Assembly: GCF_028713855.1 (NCBI RefSeq)
Contig: NZ_JAQTNN010000011.1
Location: forward strand, 1 to 64,000
Length of the DNA stretch: 64,000 nt
Origin: Sulfuricurvum sp.
GTDB taxonomy: Bacteria > Campylobacterota > Campylobacteria > Campylobacterales > Sulfurimonadaceae
Reading direction: 5' to 3'
The notes under the pieces were generated by a model. That model saw nothing but the letters and a program-made list of their open reading frames with translations, did not search any database and was not told the origin of the DNA. This document shows, piece after piece, positions 44,088 through 54,158 of this stretch; position 1 is the first letter of the stretch, and the number at the start of each line of letters is the position of its first letter. The position numbers were made by a program, and so were the translations under genes.

Positions 44088-45328
44088 GATTCGGTTCCTG
44101 TTTCTCCTGAAAGAGGATTTGGAACACTTTGTTCAACAGCTTTTTCTATCTCAGTTTCCATTTGAGTTTTTCTACCACTTATTTCTAAGAGAAAATTTAC
44201 AAGCTGACTAAAGTCTCCAAGTGTGAAAACTTTTTCTTCACCTCGATTTGCCCAATAAGTAGAAGAAAATGTTTCATCCCTTTCATCCCAATCCCCTAAT
44301 ACACCACCAATAACGGCACTTTTTGGACCATACAGAGCTAAATTCGGTATACGTTCTGCAAAGCCACTGATCTTTTTGAAATTTTCATCATCGTATATGA
44401 AAGTAAGTGCATGTAAGCGGTTGTTTTGACGCAACGCGTTAAATATGATTTCGTTAATATGTTCATCGGCAAAAGAGTATCCGCTAATGATAAAGAGTGC
44501 TTCACCGTTTTTGAGATAGGCGCGTAACCGATCCATGTATGTTAAAAAAGGCTGTTTTCTTGAAGATTCATATTTGTCTTTTGAAGGATAGATGACGAGT
44601 TCATCAAGTGATTCACTCGGTTTCTGCGCACCTAGTCGAACAACACGGGAATGTTGTTTTTCTTTTTTCCAGTACCAGCCCAATGATCCATGAAGTTTCC
44701 ATAAACGTGTCCAATTATGCGGGAGCTTATTTTCATGATCAATATTTTCTACACTTTCGGTATGAAAGAATGGTTCATAAGCTCCGATGAATCCATCAAA
44801 GAACGGTATCTGTAATGACTCCATCGATTTCTCTAAAATCAAATCATAGTTTAATGTGAAAACTTCTCGATTATATCCTTGCCCGCTCCAGTTATACCAA
44901 GCGATGAACTTTTGCATAGCTTTTAAACCATCAAGCTGTCCAGTAATCTCATCTTCTTTTGATGAAAGGATTTCATGAATCGTTTTACATATATTTTGAT
45001 CCAAGCTAATAGCCAATTTTCCATCTATATCAAGATGAGAAACGCCTTCTTTTTCGTACGTAATTTGACGAATCATCCGTATATAGTTCAAAAGCTCTTC
45101 AATAGTTGCCTTATCCCCATTTTGTGAATGACTTTTGATATGTTCAAATAAAGCAATTAGTTTATCTTTGCCCTCTACTTTAATTTGAGTGAGAACATTA
45201 GTAGTCAGTTCCATTATTCCGGGTAATCCCATTGACATCGAAGTACCTGCACCAAAGAAACAGCCAATTTTTTTTGTATGACTGAGTTGTTCTCTCAACT
45301 CCCTGGCTCTTGATTTAACTGAATGCAT
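44084..45328 (-). CDS. SIR2-domain NAD-hydrolase-like defence protein
   Basis: 414 residues. N-terminal SIR2 fold: KKIGCFFGAGTSMSMGLPGI gives the G-A-G-x-S NAD-binding loop (about 20-32), VFTLNYDLILEKSMESL near 160 is the T-x-N-x-D segment, and KLHGSLGWYWKK near 215 carries the catalytic His. The C-terminal region (about 290-414) is unassigned. In SIR2-HerA systems the SIR2 partner depletes NAD+ when the complex senses phage DNA; that activity is a family inference. It overlaps herA by four bases and sits 15 bases after sbcC. Confidence 0.92.
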   Translation of the reverse strand: MHSVKSRARELREQLSHTKKIGCFFGAGTSMSMGLPGIMELTTNVLTQIKVEGKDKLIALFEHIKSHSQNGDKATIEELLNYIRMIRQITYEKEGVSHLDIDGKLAISLDQNICKTIHEILSSKEDEITGQLDGLKAMQKFIAWYNWSGQGYNREVFTLNYDLILEKSMESLQIPFFDGFIGAYEPFFHTESVENIDHENKLPHNWTRLWKLHGSLGWYWKKEKQHSRVVRLGAQKPSESLDELVIYPSKDKYESSRKQPFLTYMDRLRAYLKNGEALFIISGYSFADEHINEIIFNALRQNNRLHALTFIYDDENFKKISGFAERIPNLALYGPKSAVIGGVLGDWDERDETFSSTYWANRGEEKVFTLGDFSQLVNFLLEISGRKTQMETEIEKAVEQSVPNPLSGETGTES

Positions 45329-45343
45329 TATTTCTCCTAAAAA

Positions 45344-47701
45344 TCATAGTTCTATCACTCTCTCAAACATCTCCTTAATCTCCGTTTCATGAGAAATCAA
45401 AAAGATTTGCCGATACGATTCGCTGATCGTGTGAAACGCTTCCATGATCTGGATGCGCCGTTCCTCGTCTTGGGAGCCGAACACCTCGTCAAATGCCAAA
45501 AACCCGATATTGCCGCCGCCACTGAGTTCCCCCAGCGTTTTTGAGATGGCAATGCGCAGTACGAGATTGGCGAGATCGATCTCTCCGCCGCTGAACCGTT
45601 CGATGGGGTAGCGTTCACCGTTGTCGTAGATGTAGAAGTCGAATTCGGGAGAGACCTCGATGTGCTGATAGCGTCCACGGGTGATTCTGCTGTACATATC
45701 ACTGGCGACTTCGCCGATGCGGGGGGCGACGCGAGCGTTGATATGGGTTTTGAACTCAGACATGACCGCTTTGAGCTTCTCGTAGTCGGCTTGGTCATTT
45801 TCACGGGTTTTCAGAGAAGCGCGCTGTGCCTCGTCCCGCTTGATCTCTTTGTCGATCGCTTCGATGTCGCGGCGGATGTTGGTTTGCTCCAACAGTACGG
45901 TATTCAGTTCCACCCCTTTGGCATCTTTGGCGATTTCAGAGAGTTTCGCGTGGGTGATCGCTTCGTTATGGGTTTCCGCTTTGTACGTATCAGCGGCGAT
46001 TAGTGCTTGGGTAGCGGCGATAAAGGCAACATCGGTTTTGATCTGCATTTGGAGCGCTTGAAGGGCTTCGGTTTTGGACGGGATCGTAGCGATAAGCGCT
46101 TCGAGTTTGATGAGGGCTTCCACCTGCGGTTTGAGAGCTTGATACTGCTCTTTGAGGGCATTGTGGCTGTTTTCATCGTAGGTGATGCTTCCGAGTTCCG
46201 CAAGGGCGGCTTTGTTACTCATCCCACGCGTTTCGACCTCACGGAAGAGTTCCTGTGCTTTGAGGAGATCTTTGGATTTACTCTGGAGTAGGGCGATTTG
46301 TGTTTGAACTGCATTGCATTTGAGCTGTGCTTCGTCGGTGATCTTTTGGGCAGAGGCTTTTTGCTCGTTCAGGGCGTTAAGGCGGAGTTGTAGGGCATCG
46401 ATCTGCTTTTGGTAGACCTCATTGATCTCAGTGTGCAAAGAGGTGAGGACACTGTCATACTGCTCCATCAATGGACGGGTACAGGTAGGGCAGGAGGATT
46501 CGCGTCCCAGATCGGTGATTGTCTCGACCTGCTTGGTTATTTTGGCGATGTTGGAGCGGTTGGAACCGATCTCAGAGGTGAGGGCGGTGAGGGCGGTATC
46601 GAGTTTGAGGAGGGCGGTTTTATGCTCGGAGAGAGCGGTTTGCTCTGCGGTGAGTTGTTTTTGGAGATTCTCCAGCGGAATGATTGCTTTGGTGAGCTGT
46701 GCCACTTCCTCTTTACGCGCTGCGTACCCTTTGCGTAACTCCTCTTGCTCTTTCTCCAATCCGACCTTTTGGAGGAATTTTGTTTTTAGCTCGTCTTGGG
46801 CTTTTAACGATAGCTCCAATGTGGCGAGTTGCACTTTGAGAGGAAGTTGCGCTGTGTAATGGCTTTGGTGGGCGTTGAGGGTTTTTAGCTCAGTTTCGAG
46901 TTCACCCAGCTGTTTTTGATGGAGGGCAAGAGTTTGTTGAGCTTTTTCGAGTGCGTCCAGTTTCTTTTGCCGCTCCTCTTTTCCCTTTTGATGGGTCTCT
47001 ACGAGAGCTTTGGCGGCTTCGTAGGCGGTTTTTAGCTTTAGGGATTCCTCGGTGAGGGTTTTGAGGGTTGCTTCGAGGGTTTGGGAGAGGGCGGTTTTAG
47101 TGCTTAGATCGTCGCGGTGTTGTTTGAGAATGTCGTCAGTGAGGAGAAACCCTGATGCGTTTTTGATGTCGCGGTTGAGTCCTGTTAGCTCCTCGCGAAT
47201 CATTGCTTCGATCTTGTCGATCTTCTCCAGCCCCAGTAATCGGCGCATCATTGCCTTGCGCTCGTCGTTTTTCATCGAGCTGAGTGCCGTGAGCTCCTTT
47301 TGGGAAGCGAATACCGTATGTAAAAATGCCTCTTTCCCCATACCGAGTAGTTTGGTGACCGATGCAGTGACCTCTTTGGCTCCCGTGGCGATAGACTCAT
47401 CCCCCTCTTTGAGGGTTGCAAAGGCGGTGAGGGCTTTACCCCGAAACTCACGGATAGAGGTGTAGCTTTTCCCCTCGATCTCAAAGTTCAGCTCGACTTT
47501 GACCCCTCCTGTGCTTCCTGCGGTGGGGATCAGTTCTTTAGAGCCTTTATAGTCGCCGTAGAGTGCGAAAAATACCCCATCAAAGATCGTCGATTTTCCC
47601 CGCCCATTACGTCCGAGGATACCGCACAATCCGCTCTCAAAAGTGATCTCATACGAGGCGTAGCGTTTGAAGTTCTGGAGGCGAAGTGATTCAAGCGTCA
47701 T
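45344..47701 (-). CDS. sbcC: SbcC/Rad50-type ATPase
   Basis: 785 residues from ATG 47701. N-terminal half ABC ATPase MTLESLRLQNFKRYASYEITFESGLCGILGRNGRGKSTIFDGVFFALYG with Walker A GRNGRGKST. Long coiled coils run about 170-620, with the zinc hook SSCPTCTRPLM (C-P-T-C) near 410. The C-terminal half carries the ABC signature FSGGEIDLANLVLRIA and Walker B GFLAFDEVFGSQDEERR. It pairs with SbcD as a DNA end-processing nuclease. It is somewhat short for SbcC (usually about 1000), as in defence-linked versions. It overlaps sbcD by 11 bases and lies in one operon with SIR2-HerA. Confidence 0.92.
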   Translation of the reverse strand: MTLESLRLQNFKRYASYEITFESGLCGILGRNGRGKSTIFDGVFFALYGDYKGSKELIPTAGSTGGVKVELNFEIEGKSYTSIREFRGKALTAFATLKEGDESIATGAKEVTASVTKLLGMGKEAFLHTVFASQKELTALSSMKNDERKAMMRRLLGLEKIDKIEAMIREELTGLNRDIKNASGFLLTDDILKQHRDDLSTKTALSQTLEATLKTLTEESLKLKTAYEAAKALVETHQKGKEERQKKLDALEKAQQTLALHQKQLGELETELKTLNAHQSHYTAQLPLKVQLATLELSLKAQDELKTKFLQKVGLEKEQEELRKGYAARKEEVAQLTKAIIPLENLQKQLTAEQTALSEHKTALLKLDTALTALTSEIGSNRSNIAKITKQVETITDLGRESSCPTCTRPLMEQYDSVLTSLHTEINEVYQKQIDALQLRLNALNEQKASAQKITDEAQLKCNAVQTQIALLQSKSKDLLKAQELFREVETRGMSNKAALAELGSITYDENSHNALKEQYQALKPQVEALIKLEALIATIPSKTEALQALQMQIKTDVAFIAATQALIAADTYKAETHNEAITHAKLSEIAKDAKGVELNTVLLEQTNIRRDIEAIDKEIKRDEAQRASLKTRENDQADYEKLKAVMSEFKTHINARVAPRIGEVASDMYSRITRGRYQHIEVSPEFDFYIYDNGERYPIERFSGGEIDLANLVLRIAISKTLGELSGGGNIGFLAFDEVFGSQDEERRIQIMEAFHTISESYRQIFLISHETEIKEMFERVIEL

Positions 47702-48821
47702 TATTGACCTCGTCATAGCGTGCAAAGAGTGTTGCTACTTTGGAGTTTAGACGTGCGTACTCTTCGGGTGTAGAACTCTGCTCTTCCAAGAATGCACCGA
47801 AATACTCCTGCAACGAGGCGGCGTTCACGCTCTCCGTCGCGGCAGAGGCTTCACTGCGTCGAAACTTGCGCTGGATTTGGACGTTTAGAGCCGTAGGGAA
47901 ACACGCTTCGATATCGCGGTTGGCAATGTCGATGGATTGGGTGGCACTTAGGTTCTCTAAGGTGATAGAGAGGAGGGCGCCATTAACGTCCAGAGATGAG
48001 CTAAGAGAGCGTAATTCGTCGAAAATATCCGCTGATGTTTGTGCATCGACACGGAGGCGGTGGCTGGGACGGAGGGTGATAGGGTGAAACGTCACATCAA
48101 GACTCTCGCCCAACGTAACAAGGGCGTATCCTTTGTCGTTACGGGCATCGCCGCTACTGGTTCGCTCACTCGATCCGGCATAGTAGACGTTAGAGTGTTT
48201 GCCGACACTTCCGAATCCGTGCCAGTGACCGAGGGCAACGTAATCCATTCTCTCAAACAAAGCCTCTTTCTCACGCGGATACACCCTCTCACCGTACTCC
48301 TCCATCATAAACTGCGCCCCGACGGAGCAGTGGAGCATCATGATATTGCGCTTATCCTCATCTAACGACGCTTCACACTCCTCAATCGCCGCGAGATTGG
48401 ATGTTTCATCGTTGATATGGGGGATACAGTGGAAGTTGATATTATCAAATATCACTTTCTCGTAACGCTCTTCGAATACGGGATAGATATGATCGAGGGT
48501 GCGCAGTGCGGCGAGGATCGGGGAAGCGGAGCGAGTACGAGGGGTCGAGTGGTTCCCCGCAATGATGATCGTCGGAATCTGAGCGACGCTGAGCCGTTTG
48601 AGCTGAGTGAGACAAAAACTGATGGCACGGTTGGAGGGGTGAGGGCGGTGAAAGAGGTCGCCGGTGTGGATGACATAATCGGGTTTGGTTTCGAGTATCG
48701 CATCGATCACCTGCGTAAAGGCATCGTAAAAATCGGCTTCACGTTGGTTGATACCGAATTCATTGACGATCTCAAGATCGTTAAACCCCAAATGGGTGTC
48801 AGAGAAATGGAGTATCCTCAA
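47691..48821 (-). CDS. sbcD: SbcD/Mre11-type nuclease
   Basis: 376 residues. Metallophosphoesterase motifs in order: MRILHFSDTHLGFNDL (D-x-H), YVIHTGDLFHRPHPS (G-D), IIIAGNHSTPR (G-N-H), CIPHIND and MLHCSVGAQF, and YVALGHWHGFG (G-H-x-H). It is the exo/endonuclease subunit with SbcC, cleaving hairpins and blocked ends. First gene of the minus-strand operon that continues to 33150. The 103 bp to the divergent NERD gene must contain both promoters. Confidence 0.93.
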   Translation of the reverse strand: MRILHFSDTHLGFNDLEIVNEFGINQREADFYDAFTQVIDAILETKPDYVIHTGDLFHRPHPSNRAISFCLTQLKRLSVAQIPTIIIAGNHSTPRTRSASPILAALRTLDHIYPVFEERYEKVIFDNINFHCIPHINDETSNLAAIEECEASLDEDKRNIMMLHCSVGAQFMMEEYGERVYPREKEALFERMDYVALGHWHGFGSVGKHSNVYYAGSSERTSSGDARNDKGYALVTLGESLDVTFHPITLRPSHRLRVDAQTSADIFDELRSLSSSLDVNGALLSITLENLSATQSIDIANRDIEACFPTALNVQIQRKFRRSEASAATESVNAASLQEYFGAFLEEQSSTPEEYARLNSKVATLFARYDEVNNDA

Positions 48822-48924
48822 CGCGTGCCTTTATCGAAAAATAATAATTGTTAATAGATTAATATCTCTTCGCTTAAAATAACCCTTTATGTTTATAAAA
48901 AGTGTACAATAACTAAAAATTATC

Positions 48925-49710
48925 ATGGATTTATTGATGCTCGATCCTATTGCAATTTATAGTACAGTTTTTTCGAATGCTTGGCCAATCTTTCTTTTGA
49001 TCATTGTTATTCTCTTTTTCAAAAGCCCATTTATGAAAGGGAAAATAGGGGAGGGGATTGTCAACTTTACCAACTTAGCTACATTAGATGAGAATATCTA
49101 CACTCCCGTTAAAAACGTAACCTTGACCCTAAAGGACGGTTCGACCACCCAGATCGATCATATCCTCGTCTCAAAACATGGTATCTTTGTCATCGAGACC
49201 AAAAACATGAAAGGGTGGATTTTCGGAGGAGAGCATCAAAAAGAGTGGACGCAGCAAAATTTCAAACAAAAACACAAATTTCAGAACCCTCTCCACCAAA
49301 ACTACCGTCACACCAAAGCACTCGAAGAAGTCCTTGGGCTTCCTTCATCAGCGTTTATTTCGGTAATCGCATTTGTAGGTGACTGTAAATTTAAAACCGA
49401 AATGCCTTCAAATGTCTTTCGGGGGATCTCGTATACAAGCTACATCCGATCATTTACCCAAGAAAAACTCGATCCTCTTCAAATACGGCAAGCTCTCAAT
49501 AAGTTACAGAATAAACGTTTAGAGCAAAGCTTTCAAACAGATCGAAGTCATATCAGTAATCTCAAAGAGCGATTCGATAAGCCTGTAGATTCAGATAACT
49601 GTCCCAAATGCGGAGGCTCTATGGTGCTACGTCAGAATCGTAATAACGGCAATTCCTTTTATGGATGCAGTAACTACCCTAAATGCAGACATACGGTACC
49701 GATTGCATGA
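48925..49710 (+). CDS. NERD nuclease-related membrane protein with zinc ribbon
   Basis: 261 residues. One N-terminal membrane helix (about 12-33, NAWPIFLLIIVILFFK), NERD domain about 45-160 with STTQIDHILVSKHGIFVIETKNMKGWIFGG giving the D and E-x-K of the nuclease fold, and a C-terminal four-Cys topoisomerase-type zinc ribbon, CPKCGGSMVLRQNRNNGNSFYGCSNYPKC. NERD proteins are thought to process nucleic acids. Its stop overlaps the ATG of the GHKL ATPase gene, so the two are a coupled pair, divergent from sbcD. ATG 48925 is used; 48937 is also possible. Confidence 0.85.
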   Translation: MDLLMLDPIAIYSTVFSNAWPIFLLIIVILFFKSPFMKGKIGEGIVNFTNLATLDENIYTPVKNVTLTLKDGSTTQIDHILVSKHGIFVIETKNMKGWIFGGEHQKEWTQQNFKQKHKFQNPLHQNYRHTKALEEVLGLPSSAFISVIAFVGDCKFKTEMPSNVFRGISYTSYIRSFTQEKLDPLQIRQALNKLQNKRLEQSFQTDRSHISNLKERFDKPVDSDNCPKCGGSMVLRQNRNNGNSFYGCSNYPKCRHTVPIA

Positions 49711-52700
49711 GTATCGCCGAACTCACCCAAAAACGACTCAGCCATGTCGAATCGTGCCGACTTAACGGCGATAACTCCCATCGCATCATTGCTAACCTCT
49801 ACTCTGACAGCACACACTTTTTCTACGAACTACTGCAAAACGCTCAAGACGCCGAAGCGACCTCTGTATCATTTGAACTCCACGACGATAGATTGGAAAC
49901 CTCCCATAATGGCAGAGCCTTTAGTTTTTCGGATGTGGAATCGATTACGACAATTGGAAGCTCAACGAAATCGAATGAGCCAAATAAGATAGGAAAATTC
50001 GGAGCCGGTTTCAAATCGGTGTTCTCCATTACCGACACACCTCATATTTACAGCGGAACCTACAACTTCAAGATCAGTGATTACATCATCCCTGAAACGA
50101 TCGATCCTTTGGAAGACCAAAGTGATGAGCACACTAGTGTCATCCTACCGTTTGATAGAGCAGAGATTAATGCTAAAACGCTCTACAACTCTATCGCAAA
50201 GCGTCTTCGCTCCATCGGCAAAGACGAGCTTATTTTTCTTAGCAACTTATCTCGTATCGATTGGAAAATCGGTGATGAAGCGGGATATGTTCAAAAAGGA
50301 ACCGATGAAGCATCTGAAACACGTTCCCTTGTCACCCTAGAGACACACAACAAGTCGGAACGGTTCGAACTCTATCGTCGCAGCTTCACGATTGAAAACA
50401 AACTGCTGGAATGTAAAATCGCATTTGCGTTAAATACAGAGGATCGGTACGTCTCGATCGGAACCAATCCTCTCTATGTATTTTTCCCAACAGTTGTACC
50501 CACGAACTTGCAGTTTCTCGTTCATGCACCCTATAAGACAACTCCGAACCGTGAAACAATTAACTTCTCGGATCCTCAGAATCAAACCATCACCGACAAC
50601 ATCGTTGAACTCTATAAGAGCGTTTTGATCGACATGGCTGAACGGAAGGCATTGGATGTTGAGACTATGGAACTTTTCCCTCTCTCCTCTCAAAACGGCG
50701 AACTTTCTCAAAAATTGTTTGAAGCATCTGTTTTACTTTTTAAAACTCATCCGTTGATTCCGACACGAGAGGGTGGATACGCGTTACCCTCATCACTTTT
50801 TTCCTTGAACGGCGAACTCGATCATACGTTTTTCTATGAATCACAGATACATACCCTATTTGATAAAACAGCATGGATAGATGAAGGCTTCTATCAACCG
50901 ATACATCTCGTAGTTAAACGTTTTTTGAACAGCTACTTGGGTGTTATGGAATACAAACTAAACGACATCCTTCATGGTATCACTGAAGACTTCTTGGTTG
51001 CTCAGAGCAATGAATGGATGGGAACGTTATACAGTGAATTTGATAAAGCCAAACACTACGTCAACGCTTATTTATTAAATCGACCGTTGGCACGTCTCGA
51101 AGATGGAAGTCAAATCCCGTTTAAATCCGAAAGAGGGGATATTCAGGTCTATATCCATCCGGGAGTGTCTACACGTTTTCCGTGCTTGCATCCTGATAGC
51201 ACAGCATCAACGGGCGCTAAAAGCTTTTTGAACTCCATTGGTGTTAAGACACCCGACATTATCGATGAGATCAAAGAGTTTATCCTTCCGATATTGACCA
51301 CACTTTCAAAAGATCCGGATTCAACAGAAACCTATCTACAAGGGATGGGAGCACTTTTAGAGATTTACAACGATTCAGAACCATCTAATCGATCACAAAT
51401 AGTTGAACTCATCAAAAATTCTCCGTGTATTCTCTCGATACATAGAGCAGAGCGAAAATGTGTACGCCCGCATGAAGTTTATCTTCCTACTGCATCATTA
51501 AAGCGATGGTTTATGGGAAGTACATCGATTATTATGATGGATGATGAATTGTGGAGTCTACTAAATGCAACCGAACTGGGTATGTCATCGCCTTTCCAAA
51601 TACGTCCGGTTATTCAAACAATGTCTCCTCATATTGATTCGGCACACAAAGAGCGGTTACGCCATACGCCATCTATCGCTGACAGAGGAGGGGATGATTT
51701 TAGCTGGGATGGGCTTGAACATCTATTATCCACACCGATTGATAAAGAACTCAGCCTAATCATCTGGAATTTTTTAATTACCTATTTGGACGAAAAACGA
51801 AACATCCTTCGGGGATATTACCGATGGCAGAGTTCGACCAATAATCATGAAAAAGAGTTTGACTCAAAAATATGTGTGCTATTGAAGCAAACTGCATGGC
51901 TGTATGATCATGATGGAGATGCATATAAGCCTACCGAACTCAAACCTGATGCCTTGATGGAAGAGTATGGATACGATTCTCTCAGTGTAGACGTAAAAGA
52001 GTCATTGGCACTTCTATCATTTAAAACTGATGCCATCGAAGAACTTGAAAAACGGGGATATAAAATTATAACCCCCGATGAAGCAGAAGCATTTGAGGCT
52101 TTTCAAAAAGTGCAGCAGCAAGCGATCGAAGAGGATGAGCCCATTCTTTGGAATCCTGCGTCACCAAATATCGGTACATGGGTGAGCGAAGCCGATCCGG
52201 ATATGGAAACACAAATCGAGCAACCTGAATTCAAACCCAAAAAACCAAGAGACCTACGCAATCAAACTCCACAGAGTTTTTTTGAGGAAGAGGAAGAAGA
52301 GCACTATAGACCATTCGTCCCTAAAGCAATCCGAAAACATATCGGAGAGTGGTGTGAGCGGTATGTTTATCGCTATTTGCAAGATTTTTGTGAAGAGAAC
52401 AAAGACAAAGGGTATTATGTCCGTTGGATGAACGAGGAAAAGAACGTCGGAAGGGGATATGACTTTGTTTTGATGAAAGAGGAGAAGGAACTCCGCTATA
52501 TCGAAGTCAAAGGACGCTCATCCAATACCAGTGAAATCGAAATATCCAAAACCCAATGGGAATTTGCCAAATTCCTCTTCGACAAAGGGGAAGGGGATAA
52601 GTATTCGATCTTCATCGTTCAAAATGCCGGTAAGTCGTATGCTAAATTGATCCCTATAAATAATCCGGTAAAGATGTGGTTGGATGGGAATTTGAGCATA

Positions 52701-52724
52701 TTGAAGATTGAGTTGGCGTTTTAA
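49707..52724 (+). CDS. Giant GHKL ATPase (sacsin-like) with C-terminal DUF3883 nuclease-like domain
   Basis: 1005 residues from ATG 49707, overlapping the NERD stop. N-terminal Hsp90-like (sacsin) ATPase: FFYELLQNAQDAEATSVSF (N-box, about 41-59), HNGRAFSFSDVESITTIGSS and IGKFGAGFKSVFSITDTP (G-x-G-x-G box). A long unassigned middle follows. The last ~120 residues (GEWCERYVYRYLQDF ... GRGYDFVLMKEEKELRYIEVKGRSSNTSEIEISKTQWEFAKFL) are DUF3883/PD-(D/E)XK, with D and E-V-K visible. This architecture recurs in defence islands; here it pairs with a NERD nuclease. I know no named system with exactly this pair. Confidence 0.85.
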   Translation: MSIAELTQKRLSHVESCRLNGDNSHRIIANLYSDSTHFFYELLQNAQDAEATSVSFELHDDRLETSHNGRAFSFSDVESITTIGSSTKSNEPNKIGKFGAGFKSVFSITDTPHIYSGTYNFKISDYIIPETIDPLEDQSDEHTSVILPFDRAEINAKTLYNSIAKRLRSIGKDELIFLSNLSRIDWKIGDEAGYVQKGTDEASETRSLVTLETHNKSERFELYRRSFTIENKLLECKIAFALNTEDRYVSIGTNPLYVFFPTVVPTNLQFLVHAPYKTTPNRETINFSDPQNQTITDNIVELYKSVLIDMAERKALDVETMELFPLSSQNGELSQKLFEASVLLFKTHPLIPTREGGYALPSSLFSLNGELDHTFFYESQIHTLFDKTAWIDEGFYQPIHLVVKRFLNSYLGVMEYKLNDILHGITEDFLVAQSNEWMGTLYSEFDKAKHYVNAYLLNRPLARLEDGSQIPFKSERGDIQVYIHPGVSTRFPCLHPDSTASTGAKSFLNSIGVKTPDIIDEIKEFILPILTTLSKDPDSTETYLQGMGALLEIYNDSEPSNRSQIVELIKNSPCILSIHRAERKCVRPHEVYLPTASLKRWFMGSTSIIMMDDELWSLLNATELGMSSPFQIRPVIQTMSPHIDSAHKERLRHTPSIADRGGDDFSWDGLEHLLSTPIDKELSLIIWNFLITYLDEKRNILRGYYRWQSSTNNHEKEFDSKICVLLKQTAWLYDHDGDAYKPTELKPDALMEEYGYDSLSVDVKESLALLSFKTDAIEELEKRGYKIITPDEAEAFEAFQKVQQQAIEEDEPILWNPASPNIGTWVSEADPDMETQIEQPEFKPKKPRDLRNQTPQSFFEEEEEEHYRPFVPKAIRKHIGEWCERYVYRYLQDFCEENKDKGYYVRWMNEEKNVGRGYDFVLMKEEKELRYIEVKGRSSNTSEIEISKTQWEFAKFLFDKGEGDKYSIFIVQNAGKSYAKLIPINNPVKMWLDGNLSILKIELAF

Positions 52725-52808
52725 AATAAATCAAATAAGAGCAAAAAATGATTGATATTATGAATGTAAAAATAAAGAAGATAACTAGTATATTTGTTGG
52801 AAGAACTA

Positions 52809-54158
52809 ATGAGTAATATTATTTACAAATTTTTAAATGAAAGTTTTTTACTCCGTAGTGATTATATAGACACTACTTATTCTCAAGTATCCGATAGAGA
52901 ATTGATGAATGAACTTCAAAAATACCGAGAGTTCTGTATTAAGAATATTCAGAGTATATTGAGCGACATTAATTTATACAAGCATGATATAAAGATTTTT
53001 AGTGCAAAGTCACTTATTGACATTCCAAGACTTATGCAAACAGCATTGTACATGGATCAAGTAACGCTACCTGACCCCATTTTTGAACATGGTTATGAGA
53101 ATTCTCAATTCTCAAATACTTTGGCTGAACTTAACGGTATTACCAATGATACTATCAATAGAATAAGCTTATCAAAATCAGCAAAGTTGTTAAAAAATTT
53201 GGCTCCAATGATAGAAGTTGGATATGTGAAACTCTTTCCTGTCAGCTATTTTTTTGAACCACAAAGTGAAATTCCATTGATTGCCTCAACTACGTCTGAG
53301 GTTTTGCCTAAAAATATCATGCAGTTGTATGTAGACAATGCGGATATTAAATCTTTCACCAAAGATGGGCAACATATTACTTTTGATAAAACCCTTCGGC
53401 TGAGAAGAGATATTACAATAAAGTTTGATCCTGATTTCAATGAATCATTTTTTTACCAACTTTTCGAACAAAATGTTCTTAGCTATGATGAAGCGACACG
53501 TATGGCTCAAGTAGCAATGAGCATCCCAAGTCATCCACCTTCAAAAAATAGCTTTGAAGCTTGGGTATCACAGTCCTTATACCAAAGTGCCTTTAATCAT
53601 TACACTAATTTATTCAAAGAGATTCAATTAGCGAATGCTTTTAAATCGCAATATACAACCCATTCTTCATTCATTGGAAAGCTTTTGAAGCGTTCTGTGG
53701 ACAAAGAGATTAAATCTTTTACAGCCGAATGTGTATTGAACTTTGATTTGCATTTTTTAAAAAATATAGATATTCAGACACTAATGTCTATACGACAAAA
53801 TGATGGAGAAGAATTTGCTGTATTTCGACGAGAACTTGAAAAACAATTCAGAGTATTGCGTACAGAACAAAACATAGATATATTGCGCTCTAAAATTGCT
53901 GATATAACTCATGAAATGACTGAAGTTCAAGTTGCTGCAATTAATGCAAAAGTTAAAAATTTAAAAAAAGGCGTACTAGCAAATCTTGCTTTAGGAGTTC
54001 TAGGGTTAAGTGGAAGCATTGCAACATCAGGTATTTCTTTATTGGCTACTGCTGTAGCCACGGTTAATGGATATAAGACTTATAACGACTATCAACAAAA
54101 AATTCGGGAAAACCCTTCGTTTTTTTTATGGAAAATTAATAATGAAACCAATAAATGA
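52809..54158 (+). CDS. Unknown protein with C-terminal membrane segment
   Basis: 449 residues from ATG 52809 (GGAAGAACTA upstream). No family recognised. The first 350 residues are helical, with SVDKEIKSFTAECVLNFDLHF and a basic helix near 345-365. Residues about 385-420 (KKGVLANLALGVLGLSGSIATSGISLLATAVATVNGY) are small and hydrophobic and could insert into a membrane, as in pore-forming effectors. It overlaps the following DUF4238 gene by four bases (ATGA). A two-gene unit of a sensor and a membrane-acting effector is a plausible inference. Confidence 0.6.
   Translation: MSNIIYKFLNESFLLRSDYIDTTYSQVSDRELMNELQKYREFCIKNIQSILSDINLYKHDIKIFSAKSLIDIPRLMQTALYMDQVTLPDPIFEHGYENSQFSNTLAELNGITNDTINRISLSKSAKLLKNLAPMIEVGYVKLFPVSYFFEPQSEIPLIASTTSEVLPKNIMQLYVDNADIKSFTKDGQHITFDKTLRLRRDITIKFDPDFNESFFYQLFEQNVLSYDEATRMAQVAMSIPSHPPSKNSFEAWVSQSLYQSAFNHYTNLFKEIQLANAFKSQYTTHSSFIGKLLKRSVDKEIKSFTAECVLNFDLHFLKNIDIQTLMSIRQNDGEEFAVFRRELEKQFRVLRTEQNIDILRSKIADITHEMTEVQVAAINAKVKNLKKGVLANLALGVLGLSGSIATSGISLLATAVATVNGYKTYNDYQQKIRENPSFFLWKINNETNK

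Noticed and set aside
45397-48854. Several antisense ORFs inside sbcC and sbcD
   Set aside because: They mirror the coding strand in low-complexity coiled-coil regions and have no ribosome sites.
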